Shown: piece after piece, positions 7,720 to 15,361 of the stretch
Layout: each line of letters starts with the position of its first letter
How positions within the stretch are numbered: position 1 is the stretch's first letter
Assembly: GCF_007559275.1 (NCBI RefSeq)
Contig: NZ_VMHK01000002.1
Location: forward strand, 496,001-560,000
Length of the DNA stretch: 64,000 bases
From: Bifidobacterium apousia
Lineage (GTDB): Bacteria > Actinomycetota > Actinomycetes > Actinomycetales > Bifidobacteriaceae
Direction: 5' to 3'
The notes under the pieces: generated by a model
The model's input: the letters and a program-made list of their open reading frames with translations, nothing else
Told to the model about the DNA's origin: nothing
Databases searched by the model: none
Made by a program: the position numbers and the translations under genes

Positions 7720-8115
7720 TGGAGCTGCGGGGAATTGAACCCCGGTCCGGTGACCGCACCCTCAGTCTTCTACGTGCGTAGTCTGCTGGCCTTTGTGGCT
7801 ATCTGTCTGCCCCCACCTGTGTCGCAGACAACCGGTGGCGGGCATAGCCGCAGTAAAAGTCCCCGAACCGCCCTGTGGCGCGGCAGTTCAGGCAAGTCTT
7901 CTTAATGACGCTCAGCATCCCCCCGAAGGCGAAGGGGAGTGAACGGAGCAGCTGCTCACTGGTTAATCCTGGCGCGAAGCTCAGGCAGCGAGAGCGAACT
8001 CAGTGCGGTTAGATTTAGCACTTGTTGTTTGCGGGAGGACATTAACGAGCGGACCCCCGCGTTCTCGGCACGCTTCCCTGCGACGAACAGGTCACCGTCG
8101 AAACCGATCAGCCCC
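7720..8115 (-). ncRNA. ssrA: Transfer-messenger RNA
   Basis: tmRNA rescues stalled ribosomes and adds a degradation tag. The minus strand begins GGGGCTGATCGGTTTCGACG and ends with the T-arm GGTTCAATTCCCCGCAGCTCC; the 5' GGGGCUG pairs with 3' CAGCUCC through one G-U pair to form the acceptor stem. CCA is not encoded after the discriminator A. The tag frame starts at the GCT resume codon (8019) and reads AKSNRTEFALAA, then TGA at 7983-7981. A -10 like GATAAT lies at 8129-8124, 8 bp before the 5' end. Confidence 0.97.
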
Positions 8116-8228
8116 AATCTTGAATTATCAAGCTCTGCCGGTGCCATTACGGACCGGCCTCGTCAGTATACAACAGATGGACGCTGCGGGTATTCCCGCT
8201 TCTCCCTGGGCATTGACTTGCATTTTGG

Positions 8229-9173
8229 TCAAGCCACAGAGCCCAGTCGGCTGGTGGCGTAGTCGCTGAAGGCGTGCACCTCCTCCACGTCCTCGTGAAA
8301 GGCCTCCCGCTTCGTGTCGTTAAAGAGGTAGATATTGAAGCGGGGCATGTCATCACCGGCAAAGGGGATGAAGCGCAGACCTTCGCCAGGGTGTACGCCA
8401 GCTGAGGTGATCAGGCTGCAGACCAGGCTGGATGTAGTCACCATTTTCAGTGTTTCCACGTCGGAGACCTCGATCAGGTGGCTGACAGGTTCAGACAGGT
8501 GAATCAGCCGTTCAGCTGCCTGGGCATGGACGAAATCACGGTTGAGGGTGGCGAAGGGAACGTCCCCGGGAAGCATGGCCAGGTCCTCGGGGTGCAGGCT
8601 GGTCATTCCTGCTGTGCCCAAACGTTCGGCCATGGACTGGGTGCAGACCATACCGAAGGGGAAGGATGCCAGCTTGGTCGTTTCAACGCCATCCACGCTC
8701 AGTGACTCGTCAACGCTGGCAACAGCCCCGTAGTCCACGCGGTGGGCCTCTATCTGGCCCAGCAACTTTTGGGATCCTATGGTTTCTACGGTCGTGTTCT
8801 TGTCTGGTTCGGACTGCTTCTGCTGCCCTTGTCCGGAGCTCAGCAGCGATGAGATGATGGGAGGCAGGCCGATGGTGCGCCGTCGAATACCGGTTCGTGC
8901 AGCCAAGGCCTCGGGCAAGGAGTTGATCAGGTCCAGGGCCTGGCTGACATGATCCACCACTGTTCTTCCAGATTGGGTAAGCTGTGTGCCGTCGCCAGCG
9001 CCGAAGCGCTGCCGCAGAACCAGCCTGGTTCCCAGGCGCTTTTCCAGCCTTCTGATGGCCTGCGAGACCGCAGGCTGGGAGATGCCTGCCTCCAACGCGA
9101 CGTCTGTGAAACTGCCGTACCGGGCCAGCATGGTAAGCAGCTCGAGGTCGCGGACATTATCCATATAGGTCAT
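8229..9173 (-). CDS. LysR-family transcriptional regulator, probably of the malate locus
   Basis: A 314-residue LysR-type regulator. The N-terminal winged helix-turn-helix is clear (LLTMLARYGSFTDVALEAGI followed by SQPAVSQAIRRLEKRLGTRL), and residues from about 95 onward form the effector-binding domain, which is divergent. It lies just downstream of, and in the same direction as, the malolactic/malic enzyme gene, but a long hairpin separates them, so it likely has its own promoter. Its role as an MleR-like activator responding to malate is inferred from position. The sequence GCTTATCCGTC at 9210-9220, in its own leader, resembles two sites in the enzyme-transporter gap and may be its operator. 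Confidence 0.88.
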   Translation of the reverse strand: MTYMDNVRDLELLTMLARYGSFTDVALEAGISQPAVSQAIRRLEKRLGTRLVLRQRFGAGDGTQLTQSGRTVVDHVSQALDLINSLPEALAARTGIRRRTIGLPPIISSLLSSGQGQQKQSEPDKNTTVETIGSQKLLGQIEAHRVDYGAVASVDESLSVDGVETTKLASFPFGMVCTQSMAERLGTAGMTSLHPEDLAMLPGDVPFATLNRDFVHAQAAERLIHLSEPVSHLIEVSDVETLKMVTTSSLVCSLITSAGVHPGEGLRFIPFAGDDMPRFNIYLFNDTKREAFHEDVEEVHAFSDYATSRLGSVA

Positions 9174-9314
9174 GAGCCGCTTCCCTTGATTGTTGCTCAG
9201 ATTAGTATTGCTTATCCGTCAACTTTGGCGAAAGACTACTTACCACCACCCTATCATTGTCGACTGGACTTAAGAAGATTGACACCTGGGGAATATTGAT
9301 ACGGCTTGGCTCAT

Positions 9315-9372
9315 GATTGTGGTCCGGCCAACACGATCGTCGTTCATAAATCGTGCTGGCCGGACCACAATC
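9315..9372 (-). terminator. Long hairpin after the malolactic enzyme gene
   Basis: Two 23-nt arms beginning GATTGTGGTCCGGCC on the plus strand and closing with GGCCGGACCACAATC match with a single mismatch (a possible G-U pair) around a 12-nt loop. It lies 35 bp past the enzyme stop. There is no T-tract after it, so it may block elongation or stabilise the mRNA 3' end rather than act as a classical terminator. Confidence 0.6.
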
Positions 9373-9406
9373 TCAATATTGCAGGAAGCGAAGGCGCTGG
9401 TTTCGC

Positions 9407-11029
9407 TCAGGCATCATAGTGCCACTGGGCCTTGGCCACGGCGGCGTCCACATCCTCAATCGGCTCACGGTTCAGACCCTCCTGAACCGCCTGTTCAGCC
9501 ACAGCAGTGGCGACCCGGCGCGAGATCTCCTTGAGGTCGGCCACCGGCGGCAGCACGGCGGTTCCGGGCTTGTCCACGTCGATCATGTCGGAGATGGCAT
9601 AGGCTGCGGCCAACAACATTCCCTTGGTGACCAGCCGTGCCTTGGCGACGATGGCCCCGAAGCAGATGCCGGGATACATGAGGGCGTTGTTGCCCTGTCC
9701 GATGGCATAGGTGACACCCTGGTAGTCAACAGGCTTTGAGGGGGTGCCGGTGATGACGAAGCCGCGGCCGTGGGTCCAGGCGATCACGTCGGCGGCCTTG
9801 GCCTCGGCCAGTTCCGTGGGGTTGGAGATGGGGCAGAGCAGCGGCCGTTCCACATGCTTGGCCATGGCCTCCACAACGTTCTGGTCAAAGGCTCCAGGCT
9901 TGGTCGAGGTGCCGATGAGCACCGTGGGTTGGAAGGCGTCGACAACCTGCGCCAGCGAGGTCTTGTCGGTGACCGAAGCGAACTCATTTGGCTTGCGTGC
10001 ATAACGGGTTTGGCCCTCGGTCAGATCATCCTGGCCCTGCTCGATCAGACCCTGACGGTCGAAGAGCAGGACCCTGCTGCGCGCGGTCTCGGTATCCATG
10101 CCTTGGCGGATGATCAGGTCGTCCACGATCTGGTCGGCGATGCCCACGCCGGCGGTCCCTGCGCCGAAGACCATGATCCTGGTGTCCTTGGGGTCGGTTC
10201 CGGCGATTTTTCTGGCGGCGATCAGTGCGGCCAGGACGGTCACGCCAGTGCCCTGGATGTCGTCATTCAGGGTCAGGATCCGATCCTGATAGCGCTTGAG
10301 GACGGGCGCGGCCTCGGGCCTGCCGAAGTCCTCCCAGTGGATCAGGGCCTCCGGATAGCGCTGGAGGACCTGTTGGACGAAGTCATCGATGAAGTCGTCG
10401 TAGCGCTGGCCTCTGACCCTGGCGAAGTGGTTGCCCACGTAGTCGGGATTGTCCAGCAGGGCTTGGCGGTTGGTGCCCACATCTACCATCACCGGCAGAA
10501 CGCGCGAAGGGTCAATGCCGGCAGCAGCGGTGTAAACCGCCAGCTTGCCTGTCAGGATCTCAGCGCCCTGAGCGCCCCAGTCGCCGATGCCGAGGATGCC
10601 CTCCGCATCTGTGCAGACCACCAGGTCAATGGGCCGATCGCCGGCGTACTGGTCCAGGGCATCGCCGATCCCCTCGGGATGATCGATGGAGATGTAGGCC
10701 ACATCGCTGCCCGAATAGAACTCGTCGTAGCGTTGGATGGACTGGGCCACGGTGGGGGCGTAGACGATGGGCATGTACTCGGTCAGGTGCTTGTCCATGC
10801 TCCTGTAGAAGAGCCGACGGTCGGTACGGCAGATGCTCATCAGGTAGAGTCGCTTGTCCAGATCGGTGGGCTGGGCCAGGAAGCGGCGGTAAACGATGCG
10901 CTCGCGCTGTTCGTCATCCTGTACGGCAGCAGGCAGCAGCCCGTCCAGTTTTAGCTCGCGCCGTTGCTCATAGTTGAATCCCAGTCCCCGGTTGGCATAG
11001 GAATCGTTGATGGTATCGAATCCTGTCAT
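9407..11029 (-). CDS. mleS: Malolactic enzyme (or closely related NAD-dependent malic enzyme)
   Basis: The 540-residue cytoplasmic protein belongs to the malic enzyme family. Malolactic enzymes convert L-malate to L-lactate and CO2 with bound NAD and Mn; malic enzymes make pyruvate instead. It has the family tyrosine/lysine region, TDAEGILGIGDWG, GKLAVYTAAAGIDPSRVLP, the NAD-site segment FGAGTAGVGIADQI, NDDIQGTG and IGQGNNALMYPG. The wording GDWG and TAAAGIDPS is what I recall for malolactic enzymes of lactic acid bacteria, where SfcA-type malic enzymes have GDQG and TACGGI. Neighbours are a LysR regulator and a divergent dicarboxylate transporter. Assigning lactate rather than pyruvate as product needs an assay; the family itself is certain. 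Confidence 0.88.
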   Translation of the reverse strand: MTGFDTINDSYANRGLGFNYEQRRELKLDGLLPAAVQDDEQRERIVYRRFLAQPTDLDKRLYLMSICRTDRRLFYRSMDKHLTEYMPIVYAPTVAQSIQRYDEFYSGSDVAYISIDHPEGIGDALDQYAGDRPIDLVVCTDAEGILGIGDWGAQGAEILTGKLAVYTAAAGIDPSRVLPVMVDVGTNRQALLDNPDYVGNHFARVRGQRYDDFIDDFVQQVLQRYPEALIHWEDFGRPEAAPVLKRYQDRILTLNDDIQGTGVTVLAALIAARKIAGTDPKDTRIMVFGAGTAGVGIADQIVDDLIIRQGMDTETARSRVLLFDRQGLIEQGQDDLTEGQTRYARKPNEFASVTDKTSLAQVVDAFQPTVLIGTSTKPGAFDQNVVEAMAKHVERPLLCPISNPTELAEAKAADVIAWTHGRGFVITGTPSKPVDYQGVTYAIGQGNNALMYPGICFGAIVAKARLVTKGMLLAAAYAISDMIDVDKPGTAVLPPVADLKEISRRVATAVAEQAVQEGLNREPIEDVDAAVAKAQWHYDA

Positions 11030-11331
11030 GGTCTCACTTGTCCTTCACGATCGGGGCCGGCCGCGTTGCCGGACCTCTGCAATCAGCCTAGAAAAGCCTT
11101 GGACACACCGGCAAATAAGCAGAATCTATATGCACTTAAGCCCCTTTTGCCGCTCTTTGACGGGCATTGGAGGTCATGGACGGCCGCCAGGTATGGCGCT
11201 CCTTCATATAGGGAATGCTTATTTGTCGCCCCTGCCGCCTGCCGCATAGCATAAGTCCACATGAGCAAGCCGACGAAGAGGTCGGTGGTTTCCAGGCGGT
11301 CATACGCCGGATCATGAGCGAAGGAGCAATG
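11030..11331. promoter_or_regulatory. Divergent control region of the malate locus
   Basis: This 302-bp gap separates the enzyme and transporter genes, transcribed away from each other. It holds two opposed copies of one 11-mer: GCTTATTTGCC on the minus strand (11120-11110) and GCTTATTTGTC on the plus strand (11217-11227), about 97 bp apart. A third related copy, GCTTATCCGTC, sits ahead of the LysR gene. These are candidate LysR sites. A ribosome site GAAGGAG (11320-11326) precedes the transporter start. No gene seen. Confidence 0.5.
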
Positions 11332-12807
11332 ATGGGTGAAACAGTACGAACACGTGAGGGCAGGGGAGACCCCCAGGCAGAGGCCAGCCAGCCTTTCAAT
11401 ACGAGCCAGCTGGTCAAGGCTCTGATCTGTGTAGCGGTAGGGTTGGTCATCTTCCTGATTCCGCCTCCCAAGGGGCTGACCGCCCAGGGCATGCACATGC
11501 TGGGAGTCTTCGTAGGCACCATCCTAGGGCTGATTCTGCAGCCTCTGCCCACCTCAGCAGTGGCCATCATCGGCATGACCGTGGGGATGCTGACCGGTGC
11601 CCTGGATCCCAAGAAGGCGGCTTTCAACGGACTTGGCAGCGCATCCATCTGGCTGATTGTGGCGGCCTTCTTCATCGCCCAGGGCTTTGTCTCTACCGGA
11701 CTGGGCCGTAGGATTGCTCTGGTCTTTCTATCTCGATTAGGCAAGTCCAGCCTGGGCACAGCATACGGGCTCTCGGCCGCCGACCTGGTCCTGGCCCCGG
11801 CCACCCCGTCAAACACGGCTCGTCTGGGCGGCATTCTATTTCCGATCATCACCTCCATCAGCGACGTGCAGGGTTCAAAGCCGGACACTGACGAGTCCCG
11901 GCGGCGCATCGGCGCCTACCTGGCGATCACGGCCAACAACGTCAACGCCATCACATCGGCCATGTTCCTCACGGCCATGGCGGCCGGCCCGGTTGTCGGA
12001 CAGCTGGCCCAGAAGTTCCATGTGGACATCGGATGGGGTACCTGGGCCCTGGCCGGCATCGTGCCTGGCCTGATCTGCCTGATCATCATCCCCGCCCTGA
12101 TCTACCGCATCTTCCCGCCAACTCTGAAGAACGTTCCTCAGGCTCAGGAGGATGCCAAGGACGAGCTCAAGGGAATGGGCCCGCTGAGCATGCACGAGTG
12201 GATTATGACCGTGACCTTCCTGGTCATGCTGGTCCTCTGGGCGACCGGTTCGGTGATCCATATCAACTCCACCACCGTGGCCTTCCTGGGCGTGGCCGTG
12301 CTGTTGTGCACCAAGATCATCACCTGGCAGGATATGGTCGCTAACAAGTCCGCCTGGTCCACGTTGATCTTCTTCGGCGTCCTGGTAGGCATGGCGGAAC
12401 CGCTGAACACCCTGGGTGTCACCACCTGGGCGGGGGAGATCATTGCCGGACTGGTCAAGGGCCTGCCCTGGGTGCTGGTCTTGGTCATTCTGACGGTCTT
12501 CTACTTCCTCATCCACTACATGTTCGCTTCCGAGCTGGCTCAGGTGGCGGCCATCTACACGCTCTTCGTCAGCGTGGCCGTGGCTGCCGGGGTTCCCGCC
12601 ATGCCTGCAGCGTTGATGCTGGGATGCGCCAGCGGTCTGATTGGCGCCATGACCCATTACGCCTCCGGACCGGCGGCCTTGATTTACGGTGCCGGATACG
12701 TCAAGACCTCTGAGTTCCTGCGGATCGGCCTGATCTGCGGACTGGTGACCGTGGCCATCTTCCTGACCGTGGGTCTGGGCTGGTGGCGGCTCATCGGCAT
12801 CTGGTAA
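11332..12807 (+). CDS. DASS-family dicarboxylate (malate/2-oxoglutarate type) transporter
   Basis: A 491-residue membrane protein with about 12 spans, of the divalent anion:Na+ symporter family (CitT/DiT1/VcINDY relatives). The substrate motif TPSNTAR near residue 160 and the second site THYASGPAALIYGAGYV near residue 440 are both present and are of the malate/citrate antiporter subtype. ATG at 11332 is chosen because AGGAG stands 5 bp before it; the frame extends further up to 11215. Divergent from the malolactic enzyme, it most likely imports malate, perhaps in exchange for another carboxylate. Malolactic loci usually carry an unrelated permease (MleP) in this place. Confidence 0.87.
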   Translation: MGETVRTREGRGDPQAEASQPFNTSQLVKALICVAVGLVIFLIPPPKGLTAQGMHMLGVFVGTILGLILQPLPTSAVAIIGMTVGMLTGALDPKKAAFNGLGSASIWLIVAAFFIAQGFVSTGLGRRIALVFLSRLGKSSLGTAYGLSAADLVLAPATPSNTARLGGILFPIITSISDVQGSKPDTDESRRRIGAYLAITANNVNAITSAMFLTAMAAGPVVGQLAQKFHVDIGWGTWALAGIVPGLICLIIIPALIYRIFPPTLKNVPQAQEDAKDELKGMGPLSMHEWIMTVTFLVMLVLWATGSVIHINSTTVAFLGVAVLLCTKIITWQDMVANKSAWSTLIFFGVLVGMAEPLNTLGVTTWAGEIIAGLVKGLPWVLVLVILTVFYFLIHYMFASELAQVAAIYTLFVSVAVAAGVPAMPAALMLGCASGLIGAMTHYASGPAALIYGAGYVKTSEFLRIGLICGLVTVAIFLTVGLGWWRLIGIW

Positions 12808-12829
12808 ATCCCGATTCAGTAGATATATG

Positions 12830-12877
12830 TTTGGTCCCGTCCAGTCGGCATTGACAGCTCGACCGGGCGGGACCAAA
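12830..12877. terminator. Shared terminator between convergent genes
   Basis: TTTGGTCCCG and CGGGACCAAA form a 10-bp stem closing a partly paired loop. It ends 20 bp before the fructokinase stop and begins 22 bp after the transporter stop, with A/T-rich edges on both strands, so it can serve both genes. Confidence 0.7.
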
Positions 12878-12897
12878 TCATGTTTAAAAGCGAGGGA

Positions 12898-13797
12898 TCA
12901 CTGACCCTGCTGGCCCAGATAGTCGGGGATATGCTCGGGATATTCGGGCCAGGCGCCCTGCTGGGTGCAGACGAAGGCGGCGGTGTTGACGGCAGCCCGG
13001 TGGGCCTGAGTCAGGGAGGCCCCCAGCAGACGGTTGATGGCGAAGGTGCCGGAGAAGGCATCGCCGGCCCCGACCGTGTCGGCCACGGTGATCTCAGGCG
13101 TAGGCAGGTGTGAGGACTGGCCGTCCGCCAGGTAGATCGTGCTGTAGTCGCTGCCGGCGGTCAGCACGATGGTGTCCAAGTGCCACTGATCCATGAACCA
13201 GCGGCAGAGCTCGTCGTCGGTGGCTCCGGGAACGTGGAACATGTCGCGCAGGGTGGCCAGCTCCTCGTCGTTGAGCTTGAAGACCGTGGCCATGTCCAGC
13301 AGCTCCTGGATCAGATCCTTGCTGTAGAAGGTGCCACGCAGGTTGATGTCGAAGAAGCGCATGGCATGGCTCTTGGTGTGGCGCAGCACCTGCAGGCAGG
13401 TCTCGCGCGACTTGCTGTTGCGCATGCTCAGCGTGCCATAGCAGACGGCATCGGCCTTGCTGGCCAGTCCGGCCAGGTCATCCGTGTACTCCAGATGATC
13501 CCAGGCCACATCCGGTTTGAAGACGTACTGGGGGATGCCCTCGGTCAGCTGAACCTCGACGGTGCTGGTGGGGTGGTCGTTGTGCTGCAGCACGGCATCG
13601 ACGCCAGCCTGGTGAACAGCTTCTTCGAGCTCCCGGCCCAGGTCGTCGCGTCCTACGGCGCTGATGGCATAGCCTTCCGCTCCGTTCTTGGCTGCATGGT
13701 AGCTGAAGTTGACCGGTGCACCACCGGCCCGCTTGCCTGTAGGCAGGACGTCCCAGAGGATCTCGCCGATGCTGAGGACCATGGGTTTACTGGTCAT
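12898..13797 (-). CDS. Fructokinase, PfkB/ribokinase family
   Basis: A 299-residue sugar kinase, expected to phosphorylate fructose to fructose 6-phosphate with ATP, which feeds the bifid shunt. It opens with LSIGEILWDVLPTGKRAGGAPVN in pieces typical of PfkB fructokinases (GGAPVN substrate motif), and contains the catalytic ADTVGAGDAFSG near residue 245 with the base Asp in GAGD. The length is standard. The start overlaps the end of the ROK regulator gene by 11 bp, so both form one operon, and the ROK protein probably controls it. Fructose specificity is inferred from the N-terminal motif and is not proven. Confidence 0.92.
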   Translation of the reverse strand: MTSKPMVLSIGEILWDVLPTGKRAGGAPVNFSYHAAKNGAEGYAISAVGRDDLGRELEEAVHQAGVDAVLQHNDHPTSTVEVQLTEGIPQYVFKPDVAWDHLEYTDDLAGLASKADAVCYGTLSMRNSKSRETCLQVLRHTKSHAMRFFDINLRGTFYSKDLIQELLDMATVFKLNDEELATLRDMFHVPGATDDELCRWFMDQWHLDTIVLTAGSDYSTIYLADGQSSHLPTPEITVADTVGAGDAFSGTFAINRLLGASLTQAHRAAVNTAAFVCTQQGAWPEYPEHIPDYLGQQGQ

Positions 13798-15064
13798 GGT
13801 GTTCCTTTCCTGATGACGGGTGATGCGCCCGCCTTGTGCTTGTTGATTTCACAGCTGTACGGCCCATGCTGGCCGGGTGCTCCAAAAATTGGTTGGCCGC
13901 CACTGCCGCAGCGCCGGTCAGCGTGGCGTCGATGGGAAGGCGGGAAAGCAGGATCTGTGTGTGTTCGCGCAGGCCAGGCAGGGCGCGCTGGGAGACTATG
14001 GACCGAACCTGTTCCAGCAAGCGGTTTCCGGCAGCTGCCACCATGTCTCCGATGACAATCTGGGCGGGGTTGTAGGCGTTGACGATGGTCACGCAGCCAT
14101 AGCCCACGTAGTCGGCTATCTGATCCACCAGAGTTTGGGCGGCCTGTTGACCAGAACGAGCCCGGTCGAACAGGCTCGCACATGCCTTGGCGTGGGTCAT
14201 GGCCTCGACTCCGGGGAAGTGATTCCGCACATCCGGCTGACACATGCGGCGGTGGATGGCTACCGCCGAGCAGTAGCATTCCAGGCAGCCACGGTTGCCG
14301 CACTCGCAGGGCAGGCCGTTCAGATCGATGCTGACGTGGCCGATCTCGGTGGCCGCTCCCTGGCTGCCGTCCACCAGGGCACCCCTGTCTATGACTCCCA
14401 GCCCTACGCCTTCGCCCACCAGGAAGTAGGCCATGCTGGATGCACTCACGCGGGGGTCGAACAGGCTCTGGGCCAGTGCCCCGGCCCGAGCGTCCTGCTC
14501 GATGAAGGTGGGTACGCGGAAGGCCTGACCGAATTCGTGGATAAAGTCCACGCTGCGCCAGCCGGGCATGCTGGTGACCAGGGCGATGCGTCCGCTCTCG
14601 CGCAGATAAGGGCCCGGCACGGCCATGCCTACAGCCACGATGGCGGGGTTCGCCTCAAGTCGTCTTGCCACTCGGGTTCGGACATCGGCTACGGCACCTG
14701 GGATGTTGCCGGGGTCGACGGGGGGCAGCTCCTCCGAGTCCAGCAGGCGACCGCTGATGTCGAACAGTCCGATGCTGACCAGGCTGCGAGCGAACTTGAC
14801 TCCGATGACCTGGTAGCGGTCGGCGTTCAGGGCCAGGCCGATGGATCGACGGCCGCCCTCAGAGTCCATGCTGCCGGTCTCGCTGATCAGGCCCAGACTC
14901 ATCAGACGGGCCACCAGCTTGCCTACGGCTGCCGGTGTCAGATCGAGGTCCCGGGCCATTTGGGCTCGCGAACTGGTGCCTTGCTGGTGCAGATACTGGA
15001 CGATGCGAGACTGGTTGAGCTCGGAGAGGGCCTTTGGCGTGCTGGCGTAGGTGCTGCTGCGCAT
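13787..15064 (-). CDS. ROK-family transcriptional repressor
   Basis: A 425-residue regulator combining an N-terminal winged helix (SSRAQMARDLDLTPAAVGKL) with a sugar-kinase-like ROK domain. The zinc motif CECGNRGCLECYC is intact near residue 265, and sugar-binding EIGH is present just before it. The start at 15064 is fixed by AAGGAGGAGG six bases upstream; the open frame extends 15 codons further. It is the first gene of an operon with fructokinase. A 20-bp inverted repeat 64 bp upstream is a likely autoregulatory operator. The effector may be fructose or a related sugar; this is inferred from its partner only. Confidence 0.92.
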   Translation of the reverse strand: MRSSTYASTPKALSELNQSRIVQYLHQQGTSSRAQMARDLDLTPAAVGKLVARLMSLGLISETGSMDSEGGRRSIGLALNADRYQVIGVKFARSLVSIGLFDISGRLLDSEELPPVDPGNIPGAVADVRTRVARRLEANPAIVAVGMAVPGPYLRESGRIALVTSMPGWRSVDFIHEFGQAFRVPTFIEQDARAGALAQSLFDPRVSASSMAYFLVGEGVGLGVIDRGALVDGSQGAATEIGHVSIDLNGLPCECGNRGCLECYCSAVAIHRRMCQPDVRNHFPGVEAMTHAKACASLFDRARSGQQAAQTLVDQIADYVGYGCVTIVNAYNPAQIVIGDMVAAAGNRLLEQVRSIVSQRALPGLREHTQILLSRLPIDATLTGAAAVAANQFLEHPASMGRTAVKSTSTRRAHHPSSGKEHHDQ

Positions 15065-15127
15065 ATCAACCTCCTCCTTGAGTGGTTCCGTCACGCGATC
15101 CTCGCGCACTTTATGAACAGCGTTTAT

Positions 15128-15147
15128 ATATTAACACTGTTTAATAT
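15128..15147. promoter_or_regulatory. Candidate ROK operator
   Basis: ATATTAA and TTAATAT form exact 7-bp arms around the 6-bp spacer CACTGT, inside the 297-bp divergent gap between the ROK regulator and the GH2 gene. A TATAAA-like box on the minus strand lies beside it. The rest of the gap holds only a weaker inverted repeat, TTGGCTGC (15225) with GCAGCCAA (15255). Confidence 0.6.
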
Positions 15148-15361
15148 CTGCTCGCAAACACCTCCAACGGTTGCAAAACTGTTCAAGGTGCCGAGGAAGG
15201 GATTGCCATCGGCCGCAGTCGAGCTTGGCTGCTCAAGGGGCAGGGTTTCGGCTGGCAGCCAAGGTCGAACTATCCAGGCGGGGGTAGTCTGGTCTTCTAT
15301 CCATCGATGTTGATTGGGACGGCTATGCACTGGTGATCATAAACGATGGCGGAGGAGTGGT

